NCBI GenBank assembly: GCA_016720655.1
Contig: JADKKE010000016.1
Location: 4,180 to 68,179 of the forward strand
DNA length: 64,000 nucleotides
Direction: 5' to 3'
Source of the DNA: Bacteroidota bacterium
GTDB taxonomy: Bacteria > Bacteroidota > Bacteroidia > AKYH767-A > 2013-40CM-41-45
This document shows positions 20,476 to 30,158 of this stretch, in pieces. How positions within the stretch are numbered: position 1 is the first letter of the stretch; every line of letters begins with the position of its first letter. Under the pieces are notes generated by a model. It made no database searches. It saw nothing but the letters and a program-made list of their open reading frames with translations, and was not told the DNA's origin. A program made the translations under genes and the position numbers.

Positions 20476-21743
20476 TTTATGGTCTGGGGTTTATTTGTAG
20501 TTGAAACGCACCAGGAATAGAGCATGCAATTAATAAACGCATAAAAAGAGCCCAGGGTCGCATGCGAAATAATATCTGTAAATCCGTTGACAAATATGAG
20601 CACAAGAAAACCCTGGTAGATGAAGAATTTATGTTTCACACTCCATACGAATGGCAGCAGGATTGAGGCGAGCAAGAGAAAGAGTCCCGGTAATCCAATC
20701 ATGATCCATGTATGCAAATATGAGCTGTGTGGATTCATGAAATGTTCGAGTGCATAAACATCATTGTGCCGGGTATAAACTTTGCTGAGTTCATCGCGTG
20801 AATCCCCTGTTCCTACTCCGAGCAACCATTTGTCTTTCAAAATTTCCATGCTGTAGCGAAACTGAGCAATACGAATGGTGGAACTGTTGTAAACGAGTGA
20901 ATCCGATGAGAGCATTGTTTCCTGGGGCTTTTCGGAAATTGTACGGATAGCCTGACTTACTTGTCCAAATCGGTTGTTCAGAGAAATGCTGGTATAAAAA
21001 AAGGCTATTGAAAAGACTGAAAGAATAAGGAAATTCCTGTTTTTAAAAATCTGAAAATTTTTACTGAACACTGCTGCTAACAGATAATATATTAACAGTG
21101 CAAATGCAACCAGATAAACAATTCTCGAAGAAAGTAAACTCATGGCAGCAATCTGGAGCAGGAGCAGAATAATCACAATCGAATTGTTCTTCTTATCCTC
21201 TCCTTCGGGAAAAAACAAATCACCAAGTAAAAAAAGACAGGAGACGATGAGGATCATCCCAAAATAAGTGGGATGCAAGAGAGCAGAAAACAGTGCGTAA
21301 AACATATGGCCTGTATCTCCAGTGCTGAGTGTAAAATAAATTCCCTGCACAAAACAGATCAGACTCCCGAGAACTGCTCCTGCAATAAATCCTTTTTTGA
21401 TGAAATTGAAACTGCCGCTTCGAGGTTGGTAAAGAATAAATAAAATGGGAAAAATCAACAGGTTCAGATCGTCTTTTATTTCTTTCCAACCATGGCTTAC
21501 ATTGCTTGTCCAGACCAGGCCAATTATGTGCATTAAAAAATAACAAGCAAAAAGAATCAGGAAAGGTTTGGCTTTGACTCCTTCAATGAAACTCTTTTTG
21601 CTAAAGGAGATTAAAGAAAGCGCCAACCAAAGCATTGTGAGAATAATTGTACCCAATGGCCACAAAGGGATACAGAATGCAATTGCAAATATGATGACAT
21701 CGGCAGCATTGGCTGTTTTATTCAAAATATTTTTCATTGGCAT
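20472..21743 (-). CDS. O-antigen ligase family membrane protein (Wzy/WaaL)
   Basis: 423 residues with about 11 hydrophobic segments and a periplasmic loop containing VGTGDSRDEL, YTRHNDV and HFMNPHSSYLHTWIMIG. The HxxH-type stretch NPHSSYL in the second large loop is the hallmark of the Wzy_C/WaaL family. These enzymes either polymerise repeat units or ligate finished O-chain to lipid A core. Because the locus exports by an ABC transporter, which delivers a finished chain, ligase is the better reading. Alternative start at M3 (21737). Confidence 0.88.
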   Translation of the reverse strand: MPMKNILNKTANAADVIIFAIAFCIPLWPLGTIILTMLWLALSLISFSKKSFIEGVKAKPFLILFACYFLMHIIGLVWTSNVSHGWKEIKDDLNLLIFPILFILYQPRSGSFNFIKKGFIAGAVLGSLICFVQGIYFTLSTGDTGHMFYALFSALLHPTYFGMILIVSCLFLLGDLFFPEGEDKKNNSIVIILLLLQIAAMSLLSSRIVYLVAFALLIYYLLAAVFSKNFQIFKNRNFLILSVFSIAFFYTSISLNNRFGQVSQAIRTISEKPQETMLSSDSLVYNSSTIRIAQFRYSMEILKDKWLLGVGTGDSRDELSKVYTRHNDVYALEHFMNPHSSYLHTWIMIGLPGLFLLLASILLPFVWSVKHKFFIYQGFLVLIFVNGFTDIISHATLGSFYAFINCMLYSWCVSTTNKPQTIK

Positions 21744-21931
21744 AGAGAAGAATGAAGTACAAATAAGTTTTTGTAGTATTTAATATTTCTGTCGTTCATC
21801 AGGAATTCCTTCCTGGCTTTAGAAATCGAAATAAGCATGCGAAAGTACGACTTGTGGAGCACCTAAGCATCTGAATTCCTTCAAAGTTGAAAAATCAAAT
21901 GCTTTATATTTTACTAATTACCAATAACTTA

Positions 21932-23002
21932 CTATCTACTTGCAGCAACTGTGTGAATCCTTCTTTTAAAGATGATGAATTTTAAAATTCCGCGGATATA
22001 TCCCCAGCCATAAGCGGATTGCATTAAAAAGAAGAGCCAGGGAAGGTAAAAGATAAGTCCGAAGCGTTTTGTTTCACTCACAATTTTAATTCCGAAGAGA
22101 ATTCCTAAAAACAGATGCAATAGAAGAACTGCTCCTAGCAGGTAAAACAATTTTGGAAAAAAGAATCCGAAAACGCATGAAAAAATAATATAGGAAACGA
22201 ACAAAAAAGGCACCAGTTGTCGAACAGTGCTTGGCTTTCCTATTTTCAATGAAACCAATGGCTTGAAAAAACCATACTGATAAAACATTTTTACAAGCGA
22301 TTGAACAGTGCGTCGTGTGTAGTAGGACACAGAGATTCCGGGGATCAGGTAGATGCTCCCATTATTTTTTGTAAGCCGCGCATTTAATTCATCATCCTGA
22401 TTCCGCAACAGTTCTTCATCAAAATAACCTATTCTATCAAAGACAGAACGTTTGTAGCAGCCAAAAGTCACAGTGTCGACCTTTTTGATGTCCTTGCTGC
22501 CAATCCTGAAATGCGCGTTCCCTACTCCGAATGGAGAAGAAAGTGCCGTCGCAATAGCCAAAGCTTTTGTAGAATTATCCGGTGGTTTTCCGATACAGAG
22601 TCCGCCTACATTATCTGCATTCAATTTATGCGAAACCTGAATGAGCGATGAAATATAATTTGACGGATAGGCAGAATGTGCTCCTAAAATGATCACATAT
22701 TCACCCTTTGACTCTTTAATTCCAAGGTTTAAGGCGAAGGGTACGAATTGCTTTTCATTGATCAGCAATCGAATTGAGGGAAACTGCTGTGCGTATTTTG
22801 TCACGATCTCCTGAGTCTTGTCAGTACTCATTCCATCCGCGACAAACACTTCCATTTTTGAAAACGGATAATCCTGCTTCAACAACTGCTCCAGTAAGGG
22901 TCCGATGTATTTCTCCTCGTTGAATGTTGGAATGATCAGAGACACAAGCGGAAAATTATTCGCTTGTACTCCCACTCCTTCCTCCAAACTGATTGCATCC
23001 AT
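21932..23002 (-). CDS. Membrane-anchored family 2 glycosyltransferase (ExoA-like)
   Basis: 356 residues. GT-A fold start PLVSLIIPTFNEEKYIG, nucleotide-binding VADGMSTDKT, and the LGAHSAYP and NQDDELNARL motifs. The C-terminal 100 residues hold three or four membrane segments (FLFVSYIIFSCVFGFFF; LYLLGAVLLLHLFLGILFG-like) as in succinoglycan-type ExoA enzymes. It is the last gene of the main glycosyltransferase block; a 188-base gap without features separates it from the ligase gene. Confidence 0.9.
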   Translation of the reverse strand: MDAISLEEGVGVQANNFPLVSLIIPTFNEEKYIGPLLEQLLKQDYPFSKMEVFVADGMSTDKTQEIVTKYAQQFPSIRLLINEKQFVPFALNLGIKESKGEYVIILGAHSAYPSNYISSLIQVSHKLNADNVGGLCIGKPPDNSTKALAIATALSSPFGVGNAHFRIGSKDIKKVDTVTFGCYKRSVFDRIGYFDEELLRNQDDELNARLTKNNGSIYLIPGISVSYYTRRTVQSLVKMFYQYGFFKPLVSLKIGKPSTVRQLVPFLFVSYIIFSCVFGFFFPKLFYLLGAVLLLHLFLGILFGIKIVSETKRFGLIFYLPWLFFLMQSAYGWGYIRGILKFIIFKRRIHTVAASR

Positions 23003-23023
23003 ACGAATTGCAGAAATTAAAGA

Positions 23024-24097
23024 TCACAAAATTGCCTGAACTATTCTTGCAGCAGCGTGCCCATCACCATACAAAGCAATATTGAAGTTTTTATCACAAT
23101 GTAACATTTCCTTATAGGCAGAAATAATTCTGGACGTCTCTGCACCTGCCAAAACATTGAATCCATGTTCCGTTAATTCAGTCCATTCAGTTTCATCACG
23201 CAGAGTAATACAGGGCTTTTGGAAAAAAAATGATTCCTTTTGCAAACCACCACTGTCTGTAATCACCATTTTGCAATGCCGCAATAATTCCAGCATATCA
23301 AAATAACTTGCAGGTTCAATTACCTTAAATTTCAAATGAATTTTGTGTTCATCTATAAATTTTCTGGTCCGTGGATGAAGTGGCAGTACGACAGAACAAA
23401 TATCATTCAGATGATTAAATGCCTCGATGATTGAGCTTAGATTTTCTTTGTTATTGGTGTTCTGTTCGCGATGCAAGGTACAGAGCAAAAAGGAATCCAG
23501 CCCTAGCTGTCGAACAATGCTTGATTTTTCGGCAGCGATCAAAGAATAAAAATCAACTGCATCTTTCATCACATCGCCTGTATTCATTCGTTTGCATGGG
23601 AAATGAGAAAAACCTTCGATCTCAAGATTCATCATCGCTGCGTCTGTCGGACAAAACAAATAATCAGAAATGCGGTCAGTAAGAATGCGGTTGATCTCCT
23701 CCGGCATTGACATCGTGTAACTTCTTAATCCCGCTTCCACATGGGCAAGCGGAATTTGAATCTTCTTTGCTGCCAATGCCCCTGCAAGTGTTGAATTGGT
23801 ATCGCCGTAGACGATAACAAGATCCGGTTTCTCTGCGAGTAAAACCGATTCAATGCTTTTTAGCATTTCACCAGTCATCGCTCCGTGTTGTCTTTCCTTT
23901 ACTGTTAGTTGAAATGCCGGTTTTGGAATATCCATTTCTTTAAAAAATACTTCCGACATGTTTGAATCGTAATGCTGGCCGGTATGAATTATTTTTTCTT
24001 CCACACCGTTATGCTTCGCAAATTCACGACTCAATACAGCAGCTTTGACAAACTGAGGCCGGGCACCAACAACAGTAATTATTTTCTTTTTTTTCAT
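23024..24097 (-). CDS. wecB: UDP-N-acetylglucosamine 2-epimerase, non-hydrolysing
   Basis: 357 residues. Signature segments: ITVVGARPQFVKAAVL, THTGQHYD-like IIHTGQHYDSNM, VYGDTNSTLAG, HVEAGLRSY, MPEEINRILTDRIS, LCTLHREQN and ITDSGGLQKESFF. The enzyme converts UDP-GlcNAc to UDP-ManNAc, supplying ManNAc or ManNAcA for surface glycans. ATG overlaps the upstream GT4 stop by four bases. No UDP-ManNAc dehydrogenase (wecC) lies in the window, so the sugar may be used as ManNAc or oxidised by an enzyme encoded elsewhere. Confidence 0.94.
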   Translation of the reverse strand: MKKKKIITVVGARPQFVKAAVLSREFAKHNGVEEKIIHTGQHYDSNMSEVFFKEMDIPKPAFQLTVKERQHGAMTGEMLKSIESVLLAEKPDLVIVYGDTNSTLAGALAAKKIQIPLAHVEAGLRSYTMSMPEEINRILTDRISDYLFCPTDAAMMNLEIEGFSHFPCKRMNTGDVMKDAVDFYSLIAAEKSSIVRQLGLDSFLLCTLHREQNTNNKENLSSIIEAFNHLNDICSVVLPLHPRTRKFIDEHKIHLKFKVIEPASYFDMLELLRHCKMVITDSGGLQKESFFFQKPCITLRDETEWTELTEHGFNVLAGAETSRIISAYKEMLHCDKNFNIALYGDGHAAARIVQAIL

Positions 24098-25200
24098 TGC
24101 TTGTCCTTCGTTTGATAAAGTGAAATGAGCTTCACTACACTTCGTTCCCAGTCAAAATTTTCATTCACAAATTTTCTTCCTTCTTCTCCCATTTTCTCAC
24201 GAAGATTTCGATCTTTAACAAGTACCGACAAAGCAGCTGCTGTTTCGTCAATACTACCAATTCCAACAGCAAGTCCGGTCTGATCCTGCACAAATACTTC
24301 CTTGAGTCCTTCTGCGTTGCTGAGTACCACCGGTTTTCCACAAGCGGATGCTTCCAGTACAGCGACACCGAAACTTTCTCTCAGAGAAATATTTACAAAA
24401 ATATCCATCTGGTTGTGAAAACGGTGAACTTCGTTATAATTTACTTTGCCTTCGAACGTAACTTGCTCAGAAATATTCAATTCAAGTACCAATCTTCGAA
24501 GCATCGGTTCCAGGGAGCCATCACCAACAAAGAATAAGCGTAAGGAATGGGAAGTATTTTCTTTAACCAGTTTTGCAAATGCTTTCAGTAGAATTTCAGG
24601 AGCATAGACAGGCTCCAGGGATTTTATTGTGCCAATGATTATTTCCTCCTTAAATCGTTTCCGTTCTTCCGGCAATGGACGAAATCGATTTGTATCAATT
24701 CCAAAAGGAATAATTTGAGCAGGCAAATGAAAGTTCTTCTCAATTTCTTTTGCCAGAATTGAACTGGATGCAATTCTGATGTCAGCACATTCAAGATTTC
24801 TTCGAATCAGATTTCTATGCAGAAAACTACGCTGTGGGAAATCCTGCAGATCACTGCCCCAGGCCGACACAATCAGCGGATGAAATCCACATAGCCTTCC
24901 AAGCGTTCCATAACTACTGAGATAGTGTGCATGGACAAAATCGGGCTGAAAATCCCGCACAGCCTTTTTCACTTTTCCCCCGGATAAAAAATATATCGAT
25001 TTTAATATATCAGCAGAATAAAAATGCTTACGATTGAGTCCACCTTCTGAAAGTAATCGAATACCGAGTGCTGTATACCAATCATCAATCGGAGCAGATA
25101 AAGAATAAATTGCTGTAGTAAATCCTGCTTTTGCCAAGGCTCCGGCCCACTTTTGAGTGTGAGCTGAATTGATATCGGACAAGAGCAGGATTCGTTTCAT
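24094..25200 (-). CDS. Family 4 glycosyltransferase
   Basis: 368 residues with two Rossmann-like halves (GT-B fold). N-terminal half has HAHYLSSYGTLGRL and SAWGSDLQDFP; C-terminal half has GTIKSLEPVYAPE, LRLFFVGDGSLEP, and the donor-binding ESFGVAVLEASACGKPVV. This is the glycosyltransferase family 4 retaining type, acting on lipid-linked glycan at the cytoplasmic face of the inner membrane. Specific sugar cannot be read from sequence. Translationally coupled to wecB. Confidence 0.92.
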   Translation of the reverse strand: MKRILLLSDINSAHTQKWAGALAKAGFTTAIYSLSAPIDDWYTALGIRLLSEGGLNRKHFYSADILKSIYFLSGGKVKKAVRDFQPDFVHAHYLSSYGTLGRLCGFHPLIVSAWGSDLQDFPQRSFLHRNLIRRNLECADIRIASSSILAKEIEKNFHLPAQIIPFGIDTNRFRPLPEERKRFKEEIIIGTIKSLEPVYAPEILLKAFAKLVKENTSHSLRLFFVGDGSLEPMLRRLVLELNISEQVTFEGKVNYNEVHRFHNQMDIFVNISLRESFGVAVLEASACGKPVVLSNAEGLKEVFVQDQTGLAVGIGSIDETAAALSVLVKDRNLREKMGEEGRKFVNENFDWERSVVKLISLYQTKDKQ

Positions 25201-25209
25201 GTATTTTGT

Positions 25210-26136
25210 TCAACGAATGGTTGATTCCCCAAAGAACTGGTAGTTCCAAAATTTCTTCAAAGAAAAGAAATAGGCATTTCTTTTTACTGATTGCGAAGGA
25301 ATAATTATTGACAGCAAGGTAAAAACAAACAATCGTGAGAGAATGTGTAAAAAGATCAGGATTGATGTAATGCCGGCTGTAAGCCAAATAGAATGCTTTT
25401 TCATATACTTCACTTTACTCAGCAATTGATTTGCAATCACTACATGCAAATTTTTCGAAGAACTTTTCCCGGAATGATGAACGATCGTTGCGCCGGATAC
25501 ATAGTGAATCCTCCCTCCTGCTTTTTTTATTCTGTAGCAAAAATCAGTATCATCCATCCAAAACAAATCAGGATCGAGTCCGCCAATACTCCGGTAAACT
25601 GTTTTCCGGAAGGCCAATGCAGCACCGGAGGCGGCTTCCGGATTAAAATCCTTTTGGTAGTCGGCAGTAGCGTAGGAATTCAAACGAAAGAGCTGATGGA
25701 GGTAAAAAGTTTCAAGGAAAATACTGAATACACCTGGTAATTTCCATGCAGAAGGCTGTAAAGTAAGGTCTGAATTGAGTAATCGCGGTGCAACAACATC
25801 CAAATTTCCGGAAACCTTCAATCGATTCATGAGCATTTGCAATGCTCCTTCTTTCACTTCCGTATCCGGATTCAACAATAAGATGCAATCGGCATTACAA
25901 ATTTCCATTCCCTGATTATTCGCTTCTGAAAAACCTGCATTGCTTGTATTGGCAATCCACTTAACTGATGGATATACAGAACGAATAAAATCTTCACTGC
26001 CATCAGAGGAGGCATTGTCCACAACAATTATTTCAACATCTTCATTTTTTATGGATTCATAAATCGAACGGATGCAATTTTTCAGCAATTCTCTGACATT
26101 GTAATTCACAATGATCACACTTAGTTGCGGCTGCAT
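25210..26136 (-). CDS. Family 2 glycosyltransferase (rhamnosyltransferase-like)
   Basis: 308 residues. QLSVIIVNYNVRELLKNC, VVDNASSDGSEDF, NTSNAGFSEANNQGM, LLLNPDTEVKEGAL and WMDDTDFCYRIKKAGG are the motifs of the WcaA/RfbF-like GT2 subgroup that often adds rhamnose or similar sugars. One hydrophobic segment lies near the C-terminus (ILIFLHILSRLFVFTLLSI). Nine bases separate it from the next gene, 13 from the previous. Confidence 0.92.
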   Translation of the reverse strand: MQPQLSVIIVNYNVRELLKNCIRSIYESIKNEDVEIIVVDNASSDGSEDFIRSVYPSVKWIANTSNAGFSEANNQGMEICNADCILLLNPDTEVKEGALQMLMNRLKVSGNLDVVAPRLLNSDLTLQPSAWKLPGVFSIFLETFYLHQLFRLNSYATADYQKDFNPEAASGAALAFRKTVYRSIGGLDPDLFWMDDTDFCYRIKKAGGRIHYVSGATIVHHSGKSSSKNLHVVIANQLLSKVKYMKKHSIWLTAGITSILIFLHILSRLFVFTLLSIIIPSQSVKRNAYFFSLKKFWNYQFFGESTIR

Positions 26137-26149
26137 AGATAGGATGTGG

Positions 26150-27115
26150 CTATTGGAAACTACGATAAATACGAAGAACTAAATATACCGGAATAAAAAA
26201 TGGCAAAAGAATACAGAAAAACAAATATTTCAGAAAACCATTTCGCTTTACGATGAGGTGATCCAGCATCCGAAACAGAACTCTTCGTTTTTTATTCAAC
26301 AATGCATTGCACAATTCTTCTTCCATTCTAACGATTGTGTATAGAGAATCCAAAAGAGAATTCGTCAGGGGTTTGAATTGCATCAGCAAAACTGCCAGAT
26401 AATGCGATCGCATGCCACTGGCGTCCCTGCTCAGGCTACCTTCGTGGTATCTGACAAGTGCTGAAGTTTTTTCGACTTTACAGTATTTAAAATTACGGAT
26501 AAACGGAGCCATTCGCAGCCACAATTCCCAATCTTCGAGCTGCTTCAAATTTTCATCAAAAAAACCTGATTTATCCAATACACTTTTGCGAATCAAGGGT
26601 GAATTGATCACGAAAATATTTTTACGCAATAGTATTGGATACAAACTTTTACCTGTACCATCGTGGCCATTTTTACCGGCATCCGACAAATCCATTATTT
26701 GCTTTCTTGTTTCCTCTGGAAAATCAGAAGTGAAATATTTCACTGCTCCGTAGACCAGATCAATCTCCGGTTCTGCATCCAATACAGAAACGTGCTCTTT
26801 CAGTTTGTCGTGTGCAAGTCGATCATCCGCATCAAGAAACTGGATGTATTTTCCGGTCGCAACTTTCAATCCTACATTTCTTGCTGCTGAAGGTCCGGTA
26901 TTCTCTGCTTCAAAGTACCGGAATCGATTGTCACTTTTCAAAAAGCTGTCGACTGCTGATTTTGTATCCCGGAACGCACCATTATTTACCAAAATACATT
27001 CCCAATCCGAATAACTCTGGTCAATTAATGACTTGCAGGTCTCCGGTAGAAACGACCCATAATTGTAACAAGGGATGATGATAGTCACAACAGGGTTGAT
27101 ACGTGGCTCAGCCAT
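26150..27115 (-). CDS. Family 2 glycosyltransferase
   Basis: 321 residues. PVVTIIIPCYNYGSFLPE, then WECILVNNGAF (DxA position changed to NNG), NTGPSAARNVGL, YIQFLDADDRLA (DxD metal site) and GFFDENLKQLEDWELWLR. C-terminal hydrophobic segment (KYLFFCILLPFFIPVYLVL) suggests membrane association. Part of the tightly packed glycosyltransferase run. Confidence 0.9.
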   Translation of the reverse strand: MAEPRINPVVTIIIPCYNYGSFLPETCKSLIDQSYSDWECILVNNGAFRDTKSAVDSFLKSDNRFRYFEAENTGPSAARNVGLKVATGKYIQFLDADDRLAHDKLKEHVSVLDAEPEIDLVYGAVKYFTSDFPEETRKQIMDLSDAGKNGHDGTGKSLYPILLRKNIFVINSPLIRKSVLDKSGFFDENLKQLEDWELWLRMAPFIRNFKYCKVEKTSALVRYHEGSLSRDASGMRSHYLAVLLMQFKPLTNSLLDSLYTIVRMEEELCNALLNKKRRVLFRMLDHLIVKRNGFLKYLFFCILLPFFIPVYLVLRIYRSFQ

Positions 27116-27124
27116 TGTACGATA

Positions 27125-27880
27125 TTAGACAAGTTTCATGAACCTCGCAATCCTGTACCACTTACTTTGTAGAATTATGTTCAATGACTTAGCACTTTGA
27201 ATTACTTTTTCTGGAAAATATCGGGACTGAACTATTTCTCTTTCTTTTAACCGCAATTCAACATTCCGGGGATCTGAACTGAATCCATCCAGACTAAAGA
27301 CTGCAACACTCACTCCACTATGCCGGGTGGTAACTTTATTTACGATCACCGCTTTTAGAAAAAAATCATAATCGGCAACCATTTTCAATGATTCATCATA
27401 TTTTCCCAGGCGTGTGAAGAGGTCCCTTTTAATAAAAGAAACAGGATGCCAAAGTGTATCCGCGATCATGTGATGAAAACTTAGCTCGGCAGGCATTTTA
27501 CCAAGCCTTTCCTTTCCCTGCTGATCACGAATAATCATGTTTCCATACACAATATCCTCCGTGGGTTTCGATTCAAATATTCTTTGCAAGACATTACTCT
27601 GGACCAGAGAATCTCCGCTGTTGAGAAATAAACAATACTCTCCACCAGCCTGTTCGAGTCCTTTATTTTGAGCATGGTATATCCCGCGATCCGGTTCGGA
27701 AACCCAGAAATGAATTCTATTTTCATGTGAACGGATCAGATCCACACTGCCATCTGTTGATCCTCCATCAACCACAATAAATTCAAAGTCAGAAAAAGTT
27801 TGCGCAAAGACACTATCCAAAGTCTTTTGCAATCCTTCACGATTATTAAAGCAAATTGTTATGATTGATAATTTTGTCAA
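27125..27880 (-). CDS. Family 2 glycosyltransferase (WcaA/PGL-like)
   Basis: 251 residues. KLSIITICFNNREGLQKT, FIVVDGGSTDGSVDLI, ISEPDRGIYHAQNKG-like SEPDRGIYHAQNKGL, LFLNSGDSL and HPVSFIKRDLFTRLGKYDE. This compact GT2 type usually adds a hexose or amino sugar early in the chain. It ends 10 bases before the next glycosyltransferase start and begins 2 bases after the preceding gene. Confidence 0.92.
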   Translation of the reverse strand: MTKLSIITICFNNREGLQKTLDSVFAQTFSDFEFIVVDGGSTDGSVDLIRSHENRIHFWVSEPDRGIYHAQNKGLEQAGGEYCLFLNSGDSLVQSNVLQRIFESKPTEDIVYGNMIIRDQQGKERLGKMPAELSFHHMIADTLWHPVSFIKRDLFTRLGKYDESLKMVADYDFFLKAVIVNKVTTRHSGVSVAVFSLDGFSSDPRNVELRLKEREIVQSRYFPEKVIQSAKSLNIILQSKWYRIARFMKLV

Positions 27881-27882
27881 AA

Positions 27883-29165
27883 CTATTCTGTGTAGATTTG
27901 ATTATAAACCCGGATATATTTATCCGCAACGACTGTATCAGCCATTTGTTTATTTATGGATTTACTGATTTCATTTCGGTCATAATTTTCCGGATGATCC
28001 AAAACATATTGAATGGCATCGGCCAGAGATTCGGTTCGACCGGGTTCCGCTAATTTTCCGTTCGAAGGAACAAGCAATTCCAGTATTCCTCAATATCCAA
28101 ATGCAGCAACAGGAGTGCCACAAAGAGTGACTCACAAATTGTATTGGGGAGATTTTCCGCCTGTGAAGGTAAAACAAACAAATCAGCTGCGGAATATACT
28201 TTTGCCATTTCTATTTCATTTCGGATATAGCCCAAATGCCGGATTCCGGAAAGCTCTTCCTCTTTCAATTCGTTGCCCGCGGAACAGACAAGCACATCTT
28301 CACGATTGAGGGTTTGCAAAGCATTCAGCAAATTCTTTAATCCTTTGCGTTGGTTATCGATATGATGGGAAATGAATAAAATGATCTTTTTATCATTCGG
28401 AAGTCCCAGTTCATTTCTTATCCCCGACTTTTCTTGTGGATAAAAGACTTTTGGATCCAGTGGATTAGGGATGACACTATGTTTGAAACGTTCAAACAAT
28501 CTGCTCTTCATGGAAAGGTTTCCCAGCCATTGGGAGGGACTGACAATGTGCAGTTGATTATTGGGAATATTTTTCAAGGATTTTATTTTATCCTTTAACA
28601 TCACACATCCAAAATTCTCATCTATTGTATTTTCCAATTGTGGACAGAGCGCGCAATCATTCTGAAATTTTTGGCATTCATCTGAATGATGGCATCCCCC
28701 GGTGAATGGATTCATATCGTGAAGTGTCCACACAAGCTTATGTTTCATTCCGGGGAAAAATGAATTGAAATCAAGGTAGCCCTCACTCACCCAATGCAAA
28801 TGAACGATGTCTGCATCCCGAACCAGAGGATGATTTTGCAAGTGATAAGGAGAAACTGCAAAACTGAAATTTTCGAAACCGTCCGGCCGGTTCTTCAGAT
28901 GCTTGTTTGCCATCCGTACATCTCGGGGAGGAAGAATGCCGGAATATTTTAAGGCTTTTCGAACGGTATCGATACCTTTTGCAAGGAAAGGAATTCCGGC
29001 TCCTTCTGATGCCTGATATCGGGAATGAAAAGGAACATCCGTAGTGAATTTATAAAGTGTAAGCAAATGAGATTGAATACCAGCGTTCAGCAAGGACAAA
29101 TGCAAACGTCTGCAGGCCATACCCGCACCGCCAAGATCACTTGTACTCAGGTGAACAACTTTCAT
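27883..29165 (-). CDS. Family 4 glycosyltransferase, frameshift plus in-frame TGA near the C-terminus
   Basis: The main frame (29165 to about 28120) starts MKVVHLSTSDLGGAGMACRR and contains WTLHDMNPFTGGCHHSDEC, CALCPQ and DLFVLPSQAENLPNTICESL. There the sequence should read ESLxCGTPVAAFGYGG; one missing T in the run at 28122-28124 shifts the frame. In the restored frame LCGTPVAAFGY is followed by a TGA (28092-28090) where glycine is expected, then GILELLVPSNGKLAEPG and a normal end at 27883. Repaired length is about 427 residues, normal for a GT4 enzyme of the WcaC/colanic-acid type. Two independent lesions within 35 bases could mean true decay or local assembly error. Confidence 0.85.
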
Positions 29166-30158
29166 TTAATTAAAAAATCTTTTAACTTCAGAAGTGAATT
29201 GCCATAAATCCCAATCACGGACAAGATATCTTGGCACCTGAAAAGGATCTGTTCGTGAAGGAGTAATGTAAGGATAGTTAGCAGCGACAAGATTTAGCCC
29301 AAGTTCCTTGCACAATTTCATTGTCTTTGAAGTATAATCCAATTTTGTACCGAAAGGATATGAAAAATGATCAATGAACTTTCCTGTATTCGCTTCGAGC
29401 AATTGGACAGACTGTTCAATCTCTGATCTTTGTTCATCGTGAGAAAGTACAGCAAGCGAAGGATGGTTGTGTGTATGCGCTCCCAGTGTTGCAATTTTCG
29501 AAGCAGTCAGTTGCTTTACCTGATTCCAGTTCATGGAACGATGAGAAACCCGGGGTTCGGTTTTTCCCACCTGCTCTGACAATTCCCGGAGACTTGCTTT
29601 TCTTTCTTCCGGAGCGCTTGAACGGAGAAGTGGTAGTAAATCGGAATAGATTAATTCTCTTTGCCTACCATCTGTTGTTGATGCCAGCGTAATTCCTTTG
29701 ACTTTTATTTTAATTTCCGATCTGACATTTGGATTCAGTAAAAGCATTCGTTCCAGTTCATCCCACCAGAATTCATCCGGAGTTCCAATGTTTCCGGTGC
29801 AGATGTAAAAGAGTGCTTCAACATTGAGTCTCTCAAGAATCGGAACTGCATTTAAAATATTGTCTTCATAACCATCGTCAAATGTGATTACAATACTGCC
29901 GTTTTTGAATTTCTTATGATTGAGGATATTGTATTTCCATTCTTCAATGCTGAGAATAGTATAATTCTCTCTGAGAAAATTGATTTGCTTTTCAAAATTT
30001 TCAGGTCGTACACACAATTGTTGCGGATCGTGCAAATAATCGGCTACACGATGGTAGAGCAACACTGCACAACTGCCATACATCCGGGTTTCCAGTTGCT
30101 TCCTGAAATTCTTCGCAAGGGAAGCTGCTTTATGCTTTGTGTTCCAGATTAATTGCAT
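29166..30158 (-). CDS. Polysaccharide deacetylase (NodB/CE4) family protein
   Basis: 330 residues from ATG 30158, chosen because the longer start at 30221 would lie deep inside the preceding gene; 30158 still overlaps that gene's end by 29 bases. Key motifs: ALYHRV-like VLLYHRVADY, SIVITFDDGYEDN (metal Asp pair), LGAHTHNHPSLA (metal histidines) and FSYPFGTK. An EFWWDELERMLL segment follows the first strand as in long Bacteroidota members. It removes acetyl groups from amino sugars; with UDP-ManNAc or GlcNAc in the glycan, N-deacetylation is plausible. Lies within the glycosyltransferase run. Confidence 0.87.
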   Translation of the reverse strand: MQLIWNTKHKAASLAKNFRKQLETRMYGSCAVLLYHRVADYLHDPQQLCVRPENFEKQINFLRENYTILSIEEWKYNILNHKKFKNGSIVITFDDGYEDNILNAVPILERLNVEALFYICTGNIGTPDEFWWDELERMLLLNPNVRSEIKIKVKGITLASTTDGRQRELIYSDLLPLLRSSAPEERKASLRELSEQVGKTEPRVSHRSMNWNQVKQLTASKIATLGAHTHNHPSLAVLSHDEQRSEIEQSVQLLEANTGKFIDHFSYPFGTKLDYTSKTMKLCKELGLNLVAANYPYITPSRTDPFQVPRYLVRDWDLWQFTSEVKRFFN

